64,000 nucleotides of DNA from Verrucomicrobiaceae bacterium UBA1938 (GCA_002336895.1 DDFC01000032.1:124001-188000); one strand, 5' to 3'. Shown: positions 32,862-42,853, numbered from the stretch's first letter. Notes: generated from the letters alone by a model not told the origin. Numbers and translations are program-made.

Positions 32862-34133
32862 CTATGTTTGCTGATAAGAAGTCGCGGTCGTTCGGCAGGA
32901 ATAGCAAAGAAAAGCGTAATAGGTTCCTTCGTGCCCAGGAAGATCATCCTGATTAAGCTGCGCAATGAACTGCATGGTTGTCGAGCACTCAGGGCATTTG
33001 GGGTATTCCGAATCCTGCACCCAGCATGGCAGGCCGCCGATTTGCGATGACTTTAGCTCCATGCACCAGTCTGCGGAATGAATTGCCCGCCGTGGAGTCA
33101 GAGCGAATGGCACATCTCTCCACGCAGGGGCACCCCATTCGCTTGAAGGATCTGGCAGCCATTCAGGCTTTACTCCCAAGGCATGCGGCACAGCGATGCC
33201 CTCATGGTCGATCTTTGAGAAAAATCCTCCGCCGTAGCAGGTGCACGCATGACAAGTAAGGACAAGGAGCCTTGGGCCGGTAAAACCAAGGAAAGAGAAT
33301 CTCGGGTCAGACAAATCCAAATCGATCATGTGAGAAAGCGAGTTTCCGCACCATGGGCATGCTTGCTCAGTTTTTTGAAATAATTTGGCTGAGGCATCTT
33401 CATTTCCCTCGGGGACCTGCGTAATGGCCAAGCACTCTTCATGAAAGAGGTTGCACCGCTTGTCACCAACGACCTTCCAGCCAGCCTCTTCAGCGTACGC
33501 AGACGGCGCAACATGCAGTTTCGAAACCCATGCCGGCACCTCAGCATCCCATTTTAGAAATGATTCACGCACAACATCATCACCGATCCAGGCAAGAGCA
33601 CTCAAAGCGTGATTCGCATTGGCTTGCCCCGCATTCAAGGAAAGTATGATGGCATTTCTTATTTCCGGCTTGGCGCCCCTGAAAGCGATGGCTGGCCAAT
33701 GATGATCCGCCCTCACAAAGACTCGCAGCATTTCCGTCAGGTCGTAATCTGTCAGCGTCGCCAGTGTTTTGGCGATGTCTTCGGCCAGGTCCACATTTCC
33801 GTTGTCAAACGCCTGTGCCGCAGCTTCGGCCAGTCGCGCACCATCTGATGCTGTAAAGGATGCGAACAAATTCTCACAACTCACAGGCGATGGAGCGTAA
33901 GCGATCAATGGATCATACCTGCGCCGTGACAGCATGATGATCGCGATTTCAACGGGATCGGTCACACCTTCGTATAGATTCACAGTCCGGCGATTGAGCC
34001 TGATATACTCCTCGCGTTCTTTTTTTCTGATCGCTCCAAGACAGGGTGCACACAGACCACCATTCGCAGCCGCAGTCGCGGGCAAAACGGTGTTTCCGCA
34101 GGCCGGATTGGTGCATGGAATGCGCTCTGACAT
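32862..34133 (-). CDS. Zinc-ribbon protein of unknown function
   Basis: 423 residues from the ATG at 34133, two bases after the stop of the DUF1592 gene. It opens with a Cys cluster (CTNPACGNTVL and CAPCLGAI), a likely zinc ribbon. A helical HEAT-like middle follows, then a beta domain with CPWCGNSLSHM, CHACTCYGGGF and CPECSTTMQF. The last part recalls DUF1963/PDCD2-type zinc domains, but I cannot assign it. It is inserted between the two genes of the DUF1592/DUF1552 pair, and its GC content is lower than theirs, which suggests later acquisition. Confidence 0.6.
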   Translation of the reverse strand: MSERIPCTNPACGNTVLPATAAANGGLCAPCLGAIRKKEREEYIRLNRRTVNLYEGVTDPVEIAIIMLSRRRYDPLIAYAPSPVSCENLFASFTASDGARLAEAAAQAFDNGNVDLAEDIAKTLATLTDYDLTEMLRVFVRADHHWPAIAFRGAKPEIRNAIILSLNAGQANANHALSALAWIGDDVVRESFLKWDAEVPAWVSKLHVAPSAYAEEAGWKVVGDKRCNLFHEECLAITQVPEGNEDASAKLFQKTEQACPWCGNSLSHMIDLDLSDPRFSFLGFTGPRLLVLTCHACTCYGGGFFSKIDHEGIAVPHALGVKPEWLPDPSSEWGAPAWRDVPFALTPRRAIHSADWCMELKSSQIGGLPCWVQDSEYPKCPECSTTMQFIAQLNQDDLPGHEGTYYAFLCYSCRTTATSYQQT

Positions 34134-34135
34134 GA

Positions 34136-36532
34136 TCAACGTTTCAAAAACAGCGGACTGGTGGCAAGAGTTTCAATCAGCGACGCGAGCTTGTAATCCC
34201 CCGCCTTGGATTCTTCCACGATGCGCTTCAGCTCATCGCGGTCCGAGAAGGTCATGCCCCGGCGCAGCGCGTACGTCGCCAGCTTGTCAGTCACCGCAGC
34301 GGCAAATTTGTCCAGATCATCCAGCAGCAGATGCTTCAGCGCCACCGAGTCGGCAAACGTGCGCCCGTCAGGCAGCACTCCGCTCGGGTCCAGCGTGGGG
34401 TTGTCTCCCACTCCGTCCTTGATCGTCTCCACCGTGCGCCAGCGGCCGATGGCGTCGTAGTTGTCAAAGGCGATGCCCAGCGGGTCGATCTTGTTGTGGC
34501 ACGCGGTGCAGTTTGGGTCTGAGCGGTGCAGTTCCAGTTTCTCGCGCACCGTCGTCTTCTTTGCCTTCGCATCCGGCGTGCTCAGCGCAGGCACATTGGC
34601 TGGCGGTGGTGGTGGTGGCCTCCCGATGATCGACTCCAGCATCCACACTCCGCGATGCACCGGCCGGTGCCGCGTGCCGTCTGAGCTCAGGCTCAGCACA
34701 GACGCCTGCGTCAGCAGCCCGCCACGGTGATGCTCCGGCTTCAGCACGATCCGCTGCATCTGATCCCCACGAATGCCCTCGATGCCATAGTGCATCGCCA
34801 GACGCTCGTTCATCATTGTCCAGTCGGAGTCCAGAAAGTCACGCAGACTGCCGTTGCGTTTCAGCACTTCGCCAAAAAAGCCCAGCGTCTCCGCCACCAT
34901 GCTCTGCTCCAGGTTCTCGTCATAGTCAGGGTACAGCTCCTTGTCCGGTGGAAACATCCCCACCTTGCGCAGTTGCAGCCACTGACGCGGAAAGCTCACG
35001 GCAAAGGCCTCCGCCTTCGGATCTGCCAGCATGCGCTTCACCTCCGCCCCCAGCGTCTTCGCCTCTTGCAGCTTGCCCTGCTTCGCCAGCTCCAGCAGAC
35101 CCTCGTCCGGCATGGAGCTCCACAGGAAATAGGAAAGCCGGGAGGCGAGCTCGTAGTCGCTCAGCTTGGGCGCAGCCTTGGCCGCATCTCCTTCTTCCAG
35201 ATACAGAAAGCTCTTCGCACACAGCACGGCGATCAGGCCGTTCTTCACCGCCACCTCAAACGGATCCCCCAGCTCCAGCGACTTCTGCACCGGCTTCATC
35301 AGCCGCTCGATCTCCTTCGCCTGCACCGGACGGCGCCACGCACGCGTGGCAAACTTCGTCAAAATCTCACGCGCATCCTTGCTCACAAAGATCTTCTGAT
35401 GCGCCTGCGTCGGCCACGAATCCACGATCGGCCCGTCCCACTCCACCTTGTCAATGATCAGCGTCGGCTGGATCGGCTTGAAGTCATCATCCGTCAGCTT
35501 CAGCTGCCACGGCACGCGGCTGCGCGTGGTGGTGAAGGCATTGGGTGTGCCGCTGTGGCGCGAGCGTCTTCCTTCCGGATTCGGCCCCGGCACCGAGTTG
35601 ATGATCCGCACCGGATACTTGCCCGCCACCAGATGCACCCGCGCCTCCACCGTGATGGGCTTGTCCTCCGGTGCATCCACATCCTGCTCGATCAGTGTGG
35701 TGTTGATGCTGGACATGTACACCTTCAGGCGTGGCGCACGTCCGCCCTCAGGCCGCAGCCCGCTCAGCTTCAGCCGCAGGATATAGTCGCCCGTGTTCTT
35801 GATCTCGATGTTCCAGCTGTCTGTCGTGTAGTTCCTCGGCACGATCTCGATGCGCACCTTGTCTGCGATGCCACGCGCCTCATATTCCTCCTTGAAGCCC
35901 TTCCACCGCATGTCAAAGGCCTCCCAGCGGATCACCTCGCGCTTGGGCTCTGGTCGGATCGAGAGCGCCTCGTCCAGAATCGCATCCGCTGCGCTCAAAT
36001 ACTTCTCCACATGCGCGGGAGAGGGCGTCAGCACCGACCCGATGCGTTCAAATCCCTTCCAGTCTGGATCTTCCGGCAGGCCGCTCGGCGCTTTCACATC
36101 AAAGTTCACCCCCAGCAGGTCGCGGATCGTGTTGGCATACTCATCACGCGTCAGCTTGCGAAAGGCCACCCGCTCACCCGCCGAGGACTGGCGTGCCGTT
36201 TCCGCTTCACGCAGTTGCAGCAGGATCCAGTCTGCCACCTTGGAAATCTCCTCCGGTTTCGGCCTCGCCTCATCCTCCGGCGGCATGTCACCGGAGTTGA
36301 TGCGGCTCATGATCTCCTCCCAGTGCCCCATGATCTTCGGCGACTGCAGATCCACGATCAGGTTGTCCACCCGCAGATCCCCCTTCTGCTTTTTGGCATC
36401 ATGGCAGCGGTTGCAGTGCTGCTCAAAGAAAGGCCGCACCAGGCCGTTCAGATCACGCGATTCAGCCCCCACGGCGGGGTGGGTGGCTATCAGGGCGGAG
36501 GCAGTCAGCGCAGGAAGCAGGAGTCGGGTCAT
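34136..36532 (-). CDS. DUF1592/DUF1588-family cytochrome-like secreted protein
   Basis: 798 residues from ATG 36532 (a TTG at 36547 is upstream). Signal peptide MTRLLLPALTASALIA. The order of parts is that of large PVC proteins: a cytochrome-like PSCyt1 segment with CNRCH (about 35-90), DUF1587 (FRKLTRDEYANTIRDLLGV), DUF1595 (KFATRAWRRPVQAKEIERL), DUF1592 (DYELASRLSYFLWSSMPDEG), DUF1588 (HRGGLLTQASVLSLSSDGTRH) and DUF1585 (KLATYALRRGMTFSDRDEL). It is usually partnered with the DUF1552 protein. Predicted extracytoplasmic, role unknown. Confidence 0.92.
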   Translation of the reverse strand: MTRLLLPALTASALIATHPAVGAESRDLNGLVRPFFEQHCNRCHDAKKQKGDLRVDNLIVDLQSPKIMGHWEEIMSRINSGDMPPEDEARPKPEEISKVADWILLQLREAETARQSSAGERVAFRKLTRDEYANTIRDLLGVNFDVKAPSGLPEDPDWKGFERIGSVLTPSPAHVEKYLSAADAILDEALSIRPEPKREVIRWEAFDMRWKGFKEEYEARGIADKVRIEIVPRNYTTDSWNIEIKNTGDYILRLKLSGLRPEGGRAPRLKVYMSSINTTLIEQDVDAPEDKPITVEARVHLVAGKYPVRIINSVPGPNPEGRRSRHSGTPNAFTTTRSRVPWQLKLTDDDFKPIQPTLIIDKVEWDGPIVDSWPTQAHQKIFVSKDAREILTKFATRAWRRPVQAKEIERLMKPVQKSLELGDPFEVAVKNGLIAVLCAKSFLYLEEGDAAKAAPKLSDYELASRLSYFLWSSMPDEGLLELAKQGKLQEAKTLGAEVKRMLADPKAEAFAVSFPRQWLQLRKVGMFPPDKELYPDYDENLEQSMVAETLGFFGEVLKRNGSLRDFLDSDWTMMNERLAMHYGIEGIRGDQMQRIVLKPEHHRGGLLTQASVLSLSSDGTRHRPVHRGVWMLESIIGRPPPPPPANVPALSTPDAKAKKTTVREKLELHRSDPNCTACHNKIDPLGIAFDNYDAIGRWRTVETIKDGVGDNPTLDPSGVLPDGRTFADSVALKHLLLDDLDKFAAAVTDKLATYALRRGMTFSDRDELKRIVEESKAGDYKLASLIETLATSPLFLKR

Positions 36533-36652
36533 TGATCTTCTGTTCAAACGATGGCCGCAGCGGCTTTGTGCACCGCCCCCGAATCTTCGGGGGCGTCGCC
36601 TCTCTCAGAACACACTGGCAGCACAGCTCCAGCCTCGCTAGGCTTGCACATC

Positions 36653-38623
36653 ATGCGGCCTTTTCTCCATCCATGCCTGGCTGTCCTCCTTCTTTGGAGC
36701 AGGCTGGCTTGCGCAGATGTCCCGGCCTGGATCCCCGGCATGCACGCTCTGGCCGCTGAGCAGCACGCATTGCAGGAAAAGCTCGCCTCCATGCCTCCCG
36801 CACCAGAGGTCCAGCTCACCCAGCGCCTCGGCTGGCATAGCGACTACTCATCCTCTCCCGACACCGCCGAGTGGGTGGAGCTGAATCTCGGTCAGGCCCA
36901 GAAAATCGACTCTGTGGTCCTCATCGCACCACCGCCCAATGGCGCATCCGTCGGCAGAGGCTACGGCTTCCCCCTGCGCTTTTACGTCGAGCTTCTCGAA
37001 GAGGGAGAGGACAATGAGCGCACCATCATCGCCGACTACACCGGCGCCGATTTCCCCAATCCCGGCCTCCTCCCCGTGGTCATCCCAGCAGGGGGCCGCA
37101 TGGCTCAGAAGGTACGCGTCACCGCCACGCGGCTCTACACCACCGGCAGTCGCTGCTTCTGCGCCCTCGGAGAGGTCATGCTCCTGCAGGATGGTCAGAA
37201 TCTGGGCGCACGCCTAGAGGCGCTCGGCCCCCCCGCCGTTCGCGCCAGCAGCAGCCAGGGCACACGCCCGGACTGGGGCCGGATCAATCTCGTCGATGGC
37301 CACACCGTCCTCGGCCCACCTCTCGGCTCCCGCCCCAGCCCCACGCTTGGCTTTCGCAGCGTGCCCACCAGCGAGGGCCGCCCTCACCTCAATCCCTGGG
37401 TCGAGGTGGATCTCGGCACCGTTCAGCCCATCGATGAAATCCGCTTCTTCCCTGCTCATCCGCCCCAGTTTTCTCACAGCCACGGCTACGGCTTTCCAGT
37501 CAGCTATCAGATCGAGTTGCGCGAAGATGAAAATGACGAGCCTCGGATTCTTCCTGCTCCTCAATCCGGCAGCTACAATGCCCTGCCTGGAGACAATGTC
37601 GTGACGGTTGTCGGCGCGCACCGCGCACGCTTCGCACGCCTTCAGGTCCTCGATCCACATGTTAGCAATGGAGCCGTCGTCCTCGCCATGGCGGAGATGC
37701 AGGTCTGGTCCTCCGGCAGAAACATCGCCCTCGGCTGCGATGTCAATTCCCCCGACTCCACCGAGCGGGACGGCTGGTCCCGCAAAGCCCTCGTGGACGG
37801 CTACGCCAGCAGCGCAGACATTGTGGACTGGCCCGGCTGGCTCGCAGCATTGTCTCTGCGCCGCGAGTTGCAGCATCAGCTGGGCTTGATCGAGCAAAAG
37901 CGTGAATCCATCGCCCGCTACTGGCAGCGCATCGTCCTGGGGCTGCTCAGTGGAGTGGTCCTGGCAGGCGTCATCGCCCTGCTCATCTGGTTGCAGCGCC
38001 AGCGGCAAGCACGCCGCCAGGAGCTCGAGCGTCTGCGAGAGCGCATCGCTCAGGATCTTCACGACGAGATCGGCAGCAGCCTCGGCAGCATCGCACTCAT
38101 CGCGCAGGACATCCTGGCGGATGGCGGCCAGAGCGGGCAGGCGCGCGCAGACCTGACCGAGATCAAAGTCATCGCGGATGAAACGGTGGACGCCATGCGC
38201 GACATCACGCGCCTCATGCAGAGCCAGCGCTACGGCACCGACGACCTGCCCACGCTTCTGCGAGAGACCGCCGCCCGCATGCTGCGCGGCATCTCCCACA
38301 CGCTTGATCTCGACGAGCATGCGCAAACCCGCCTCTTGGCCGTGGACCGTCAGCGCGACCTCATGCTCATGTTCAAGGAGTCGCTGTACAATATCACCCG
38401 CCACGCCGCCGCCACGCAGGTCCACATCACCCTCTCACAGACACACCACGATCTCATTCTCACCGTCCGCGACAACGGCCACGGCTTTGACACCACCATT
38501 CCCACCACCGGCATGGGCCTCACAAACCTCCACCGCCGTGCCGCCAAACACCACGGCCGCACCGAAATCACCTCCTCCCCCCAGGGCACCATTTTCACAC
38601 TCTCCCTGCCGCTGCATGCCTGA
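36653..38623 (+). CDS. Sensor histidine kinase with two discoidin-like domains
   Basis: 656 residues. The ATG at 36653 opens a signal segment (MRPFLHPCLAVLLLWSRLACA). Two F5/8-type-C-like sandwiches follow (about 50-200 and 215-395): the marks are DTAEWVELNLGQAQKIDSVV and HLNPWVEVDLGTVQPIDEI. After a coiled stretch comes a membrane helix (IVLGLLSGVVLAGVIALLIW), then the HisKA_3 box with the phospho-His in IAQDLHDEIGSSLGSIAL and an HATPase with TVRDNGHGFD and GMGLTNLHRRA. It probably senses a carbohydrate or surface ligand. It overlaps the response regulator by 8 bases. Confidence 0.9.
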   Translation: MRPFLHPCLAVLLLWSRLACADVPAWIPGMHALAAEQHALQEKLASMPPAPEVQLTQRLGWHSDYSSSPDTAEWVELNLGQAQKIDSVVLIAPPPNGASVGRGYGFPLRFYVELLEEGEDNERTIIADYTGADFPNPGLLPVVIPAGGRMAQKVRVTATRLYTTGSRCFCALGEVMLLQDGQNLGARLEALGPPAVRASSSQGTRPDWGRINLVDGHTVLGPPLGSRPSPTLGFRSVPTSEGRPHLNPWVEVDLGTVQPIDEIRFFPAHPPQFSHSHGYGFPVSYQIELREDENDEPRILPAPQSGSYNALPGDNVVTVVGAHRARFARLQVLDPHVSNGAVVLAMAEMQVWSSGRNIALGCDVNSPDSTERDGWSRKALVDGYASSADIVDWPGWLAALSLRRELQHQLGLIEQKRESIARYWQRIVLGLLSGVVLAGVIALLIWLQRQRQARRQELERLRERIAQDLHDEIGSSLGSIALIAQDILADGGQSGQARADLTEIKVIADETVDAMRDITRLMQSQRYGTDDLPTLLRETAARMLRGISHTLDLDEHAQTRLLAVDRQRDLMLMFKESLYNITRHAAATQVHITLSQTHHDLILTVRDNGHGFDTTIPTTGMGLTNLHRRAAKHHGRTEITSSPQGTIFTLSLPLHA

Positions 38624-39257
38624 CACCATCCATCTCTGGATCATCGAAGACCACAAGACCTACGGCGAGCGCCTCGCACGCGCCTTGAACCGCATCGATG
38701 GCATCGCCTGCACGCAGCGCTTCACAGCCTGTGAGGACGCCTTTGCCGCCCTCGGCAGCGAGCCCGTACCACAGGTGCTGTTGCTGGATGTGGGCCTGCC
38801 CGGCATGAATGGCATTGATGGCATCACACGGCTGCGCCAGCTCGCACCGGCGGCCGCCATCGTCATCCTCACGGTGTTTGAGGAGGATGACAAAATCTTC
38901 CGCGCCATCTGTGCAGGTGCCGCCGGCTACCTTCTCAAAACATCCAGCACCGACGACATTGCCGCCGCCATTCGCAGTGCTGCCGCCGGTGGCTCGCCCA
39001 TCAATCCCCACATCGCCCGCCGCGTCCTGGAAATGTTCTCCAAGGCCAACATGCCTCAAAAGGACTACGGCCTCACACCACGGGAGCTGGACATTCTCAA
39101 GCTGCTCGTGGATGGCAGCACCATCAAAGACGCCGCCGCACAGCTCGGCATCGGTTACTACACGGCCGATGAATACATCCGCAGCGTCTATGTAAAGCTC
39201 CAGGTCCGCAGCCGCGGCAGCGCCATCGCCAAGGCCGTGAAAGAGGGCCTGGTGTAG
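38616..39257 (+). CDS. NarL/LuxR-type response regulator
   Basis: 213 residues from the ATG at 38616 inside the kinase stop region; the frame continues upstream but without homology. The receiver domain has acidic residues (WIIEDHKTYGE), the phospho-Asp in VLLLDVGLPGMNGID, a Thr in ILTVFEEDD and a Lys in GYLLKTSS. The C-terminal LuxR-type HTH reads LTPRELDILKLLVDGSTIKD, then IRSVYVKLQVRSRG. It forms a two-component system with the kinase just upstream. Confidence 0.93.
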   Translation: MPDTIHLWIIEDHKTYGERLARALNRIDGIACTQRFTACEDAFAALGSEPVPQVLLLDVGLPGMNGIDGITRLRQLAPAAAIVILTVFEEDDKIFRAICAGAAGYLLKTSSTDDIAAAIRSAAAGGSPINPHIARRVLEMFSKANMPQKDYGLTPRELDILKLLVDGSTIKDAAAQLGIGYYTADEYIRSVYVKLQVRSRGSAIAKAVKEGLV

Positions 39258-39293
39258 AGAGGCTCTGCCTCAATCCTCCTCTTCCTCATGCTC

Positions 39294-39346
39294 CTACTCT
39301 TCCTCCCTGTAGGCATCCAGACACCTGAATGAGGGAGGCGGAGTAG
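39294..39346. terminator. Imperfect hairpin between convergent genes
   Basis: CTACTC-TT-CCTCCCT pairs with AGGGAGG-CG-GAGTAG around a 23-nt loop, between the response regulator and the convergent SGNH gene. There is no T-run, so any terminator role is weak. Confidence 0.35.
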
Positions 39347-39372
39347 AAGGAAGAGAAAGATTTTATCCTCCA

Positions 39373-40596
39373 CTACTTCAAATACGGCCCCACCACTTCC
39401 TTCCAGATCGCATAGCCCTTCGCATTCATATGCAGCTGGTCCGAGACAAAGATGTCCGGCTTCGGCAGGCCGTCCGCACCGAGCATGTGCGGGCACACAT
39501 TGATAAACTGCATTCGCGGATCGGTCTTCGTATAGGCCTCTATCAATGAGCTGGCCTCACGCATCTGTGGCATCATCTTCCAGCGGCTCGGGTTCGGCGC
39601 ATTCGAGATGTAGGTGATCCGGCACTCCGGCAGCGCTGCATGCACCTTGGCCACAAAGGCTTGAAAGTCCTTCAACACCCGCTGCGGCGTTTTGCCCGCT
39701 GAGATATCATTGCTCCCTGCATACATCACCACCAGCCTCGGCTTGTACTTGATCACGGTCAGGTGCGCGTAGTTGAAGGAATCAAACACCTCGGAGCCGC
39801 CAAATCCCCGGTTCATCACCGGCAGGTCTGGAAAGTCAGCCTCCAGAGTCACCCACTTGCGGATGCTGGAGCTTCCGGTGAAGACGATCGGATTCTCCGG
39901 CGGTGCCTTCTGCTTGTCCAGCTTGCCAAAAGCCAGGATCTCCTTCTGCCAGCGGATCGCGGAGGTCACCACATCGTAACCCGCCTCGCTGAAGTGCAGC
40001 TTGTCCTCCACATACAGCTCAGGCCGCGGCTTGCCATCCGCCCCCAGCATCAAGGAAAAGGTCTCAATGAAATCCACCCCCTGCTTCGCGCAGGCTTTGG
40101 CGATGAGTGCGTTCGCCTTCTTCACCTGCTCCACCTCGTCCCAGCGTGCCGGCGAAGGCGGGATCGAGATGAAGGCCACCGGCGTCCCCGGCAGTCCCTC
40201 ACGCACCTTGTTCACAAAGGCCTCAAAGGACGCCAGCACCTCCTCCGGTGTGCGCCCCGCATGCAGGTCATTGCCTCCGGCATTCAGGTAGATCTGGCGC
40301 GGATGGTACTTGATCACGCACCGGTCCACGAAATGCACCAAATCGCTGATCTGCGACCCGCCAAGGCCCCGGTTCAGCACCGGCGTTTTCTTGAACCTCT
40401 CCTGCAGCGACTCCCAGCGCCGTATGTTCGACGCCCCGACAAAGAGCACCGGAGCCTTTGGCGGTGCCTTGGCGGCATCCGCTGCCTCAAAGGCCTGGAT
40501 GGCTTTTTCAAAGCGTGCCGGGTCGGCTGGCCGCAGGGCCAGCGCCAGGGAACAATTCAGAAACAGAAAAAGCAGGGTAAATTGACGATAATTCAT
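39373..40596 (-). CDS. Secreted protein with two SGNH hydrolase domains
   Basis: 407 residues from the ATG at 40596 (signal MNYRQFTLLFLFLNCSLALA). It holds two copies of a GDSL/SGNH esterase-like domain. The first (45-220) has FVGASNIRRW, GGSQISDL, YLNAGGNDLHAG and KLHFSEAGY; the second (230-405) has FTGSSSIRKW, GGSEVFDS, YAGSNDISAG and QLHMNAKGY. Both keep the Ser, Gly, Asn and D/H-x-H blocks, with the terminal Asp less clear. Probably a carbohydrate esterase or acyl hydrolase. Its start overlaps the other-strand ATG of the glycogen gene region. Confidence 0.87.
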   Translation of the reverse strand: MNYRQFTLLFLFLNCSLALALRPADPARFEKAIQAFEAADAAKAPPKAPVLFVGASNIRRWESLQERFKKTPVLNRGLGGSQISDLVHFVDRCVIKYHPRQIYLNAGGNDLHAGRTPEEVLASFEAFVNKVREGLPGTPVAFISIPPSPARWDEVEQVKKANALIAKACAKQGVDFIETFSLMLGADGKPRPELYVEDKLHFSEAGYDVVTSAIRWQKEILAFGKLDKQKAPPENPIVFTGSSSIRKWVTLEADFPDLPVMNRGFGGSEVFDSFNYAHLTVIKYKPRLVVMYAGSNDISAGKTPQRVLKDFQAFVAKVHAALPECRITYISNAPNPSRWKMMPQMREASSLIEAYTKTDPRMQFINVCPHMLGADGLPKPDIFVSDQLHMNAKGYAIWKEVVGPYLK

Positions 40597-40630
40597 GGCG
40601 GCATGGCAAACGTTGTGCGTTGTGGGACTC

Positions 40631-42853
40631 ATGCAACCTTTGCTGACCAGCCTGAAACGCAAATTTGCCCGCAAACCCGCCGCCGTCTCCCACACCCGCG
40701 CGTCTGCCCAGAGCGATTCTCCCCTCCCGGTGTCTTTTGAGATCAATGGAGAGCCCCTCTCCCCCGGCGTCACCCTTTTGGGGGAGAGCACCCGCTTCGT
40801 CGTCCACTCACGGCACGCCATCGCCATGGACCTCTGCCTCTACGATCCCAAAGACGCCTCCCGCGAGACCGCCCGCATCCGCATGGAGCGCACCGAGTGC
40901 GATCTCTGGCACGCCACCGTGCGTGGGGTGCGCCCCGGCACCCTCTACGGCTACCGTGCCCACGGCCCCTGGCTCCCGCAAAACGCCATGCGCTTCAATG
41001 CTAAAAAGCTCATGCTCGACCCCTACGCCCGCGCCATCCATGGCAAACCGGACGAGGCAGACCACATGCGCACCCTGCCTGACCCACGCCACTCCCAAGG
41101 CCGCTTTGACAACGGGGCCAACGCCCTCAAAAGCGTGGTCGTCGATGAATCCTTCGACTGGTCCGGCGACACCAGACCGCGCATCCCGTGGCGGGACACC
41201 GTCATCTGCGAGCTGCATGTCAAAGGCTTCACCCAGACGCACACCTCCATCCCTGCCGCACTGCGCGGCACCTATGCCGGCCTCGCCCATCCCTCCGTCA
41301 CTTCCTACCTGCGCCAGCTCGGCATCACCAGCGTACAGCTTCTCCCGGTGCACCAGCATCTGGACGATGGATTCCTCCTCGGCCGAGATCTCACCAACTA
41401 CTGGGGCTACAACACCATCGGCTTCTTCGCCCCTCACAATTGTTACGCCGCCGCCAAAGATCCCCAGGAGCAGGTGCGCGAGTTCAAGTCCATGGTCAAA
41501 GCCCTCCACGCCGCAGGCATCGAGGTCATCCTCGATGTGGTTTACAACCACACCGCTGAGGGCAATGAATACGGCCCCTCATTGGTCTTCCGCGGTCTGG
41601 ATGACCACAGCTACTACCGCCATCATTTCGGCGAAAACGGCGCCGACTACGTCAACGTCACCGGTTGTGGCAATTCCGTGGACTCCGCCAGCCAGCCAGT
41701 CCTCCGTCTGATCCTCGACAGCCTGCGCTACTGGGTCACCGAGATGCATGTGGACGGCTTCCGTTTTGACCTCGCCGTGACCGTGGCGCGGGATGAAAAA
41801 GACGACTTCAACCGCCAGTCCCCCTTCCTCAGCGCCGTGGCGCAGGACCCTGTGCTCTCTCGGGTCAAGCTCATCGCCGAAGCCTGGGACATCTCCCGCA
41901 TGGACAGCTATCAGGTCGGCAACTTCCCCGAACCCTGGCGCGAGCTGAATGGCAAATACCGCGACACCGTACGCAGTTGGTGGCGCGGAGACAGCGGAGC
42001 CACCGCCGAATTCGCCAAGCGCCTCTGCGGCAGCCAGGACGTCTTCGGCTGGAATCAGCGCCCGCCCCTGGCCAGCATCAATTTTCTCACCTCTCACGAC
42101 GGCTTCACCCTGCTGGACCTCGTCAGCTACACGGAGAAGCACAATGAAGCCAACAAGGAGGACAACCGCGATGGCGACAGCAACAACCACAGCTGCAACT
42201 GCGGCGTGGAAGGCCCCACCACCGATCCCGCAGTGCTGCAGACCCGCGCCCGCCTCCGTCGTGGCCTCATCGCCACCATGATGTGCTCCCTCGGCGTCCC
42301 CTTCATCACCGCTGGCGACGAGCGCGGCCGCACGCAAAAGGGAAACAACAACGCCTACTGCCAGGACAACGAAATCAGCTGGATCGACTGGAGCACCTGC
42401 GATGACGACATGCTCCACTTCACCCGCCAGATCACCGCTTTCCGGCGCAGCCACGATATCTTCCGCCGCTCCGCCTACTACGACGGCAAGCTCAACCCCA
42501 CCACCGGCCTCCGGGACGTGACCTGGCTGGAAAACGACGGCACCCTCCTCCATCACGAGGAGTGGCATCAGGAAACCCGCCGCTGCTTTGGCGCTCTGAT
42601 GGGCTCATCTTCAGACTCCTCCAGCACCCTCCTCCTCATCTTCAACAACAGCGCCGAGCCCGAGCCCTTCCTCCTGCCGGGGGATGACAGCATTGTCTGG
42701 TCCCTCGTCTTCGACACCGCCATGTGTCCCTCTTTCCCAGCCAAACCCCACCCCGGCCTCGCAGGAGGAGGCTCATACAACCTTCAAGCCCAAGGAGTTG
42801 TATGCCTTACCCTGGCCTCAGGAGACCGCGAGACGCTTGAGCCTAAAATGTAA
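40631..42853 (+). CDS. glgX: Glycogen debranching enzyme (isoamylase type)
   Basis: 740 residues from ATG 40631; an in-frame ATG at 40595 is also possible. GH13 isoamylase/GlgX architecture: an N-terminal CBM48-like domain (GVTLLGESTRFVVHSRHA, GTLYGYRAHGPW), then the barrel with DVVYNHTAEGNEYG, DGFRFDLAV (nucleophile Asp), IAEAWDISR (acid Glu) and NFLTSHDGFTLLDL. It cleaves alpha-1,6 branches in glycogen. The leader segment KRKFARKPAAVSHTRA is basic. No other glycogen genes are adjacent. Confidence 0.93.
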   Translation: MQPLLTSLKRKFARKPAAVSHTRASAQSDSPLPVSFEINGEPLSPGVTLLGESTRFVVHSRHAIAMDLCLYDPKDASRETARIRMERTECDLWHATVRGVRPGTLYGYRAHGPWLPQNAMRFNAKKLMLDPYARAIHGKPDEADHMRTLPDPRHSQGRFDNGANALKSVVVDESFDWSGDTRPRIPWRDTVICELHVKGFTQTHTSIPAALRGTYAGLAHPSVTSYLRQLGITSVQLLPVHQHLDDGFLLGRDLTNYWGYNTIGFFAPHNCYAAAKDPQEQVREFKSMVKALHAAGIEVILDVVYNHTAEGNEYGPSLVFRGLDDHSYYRHHFGENGADYVNVTGCGNSVDSASQPVLRLILDSLRYWVTEMHVDGFRFDLAVTVARDEKDDFNRQSPFLSAVAQDPVLSRVKLIAEAWDISRMDSYQVGNFPEPWRELNGKYRDTVRSWWRGDSGATAEFAKRLCGSQDVFGWNQRPPLASINFLTSHDGFTLLDLVSYTEKHNEANKEDNRDGDSNNHSCNCGVEGPTTDPAVLQTRARLRRGLIATMMCSLGVPFITAGDERGRTQKGNNNAYCQDNEISWIDWSTCDDDMLHFTRQITAFRRSHDIFRRSAYYDGKLNPTTGLRDVTWLENDGTLLHHEEWHQETRRCFGALMGSSSDSSSTLLLIFNNSAEPEPFLLPGDDSIVWSLVFDTAMCPSFPAKPHPGLAGGGSYNLQAQGVVCLTLASGDRETLEPKM

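Noticed and set aside
34727..36535. Plus-strand frame of 602 codons opposite the DUF1592 gene.
   Set aside because: It is an antisense shadow with strongly biased His/Arg/Leu content and no recognisable motif.
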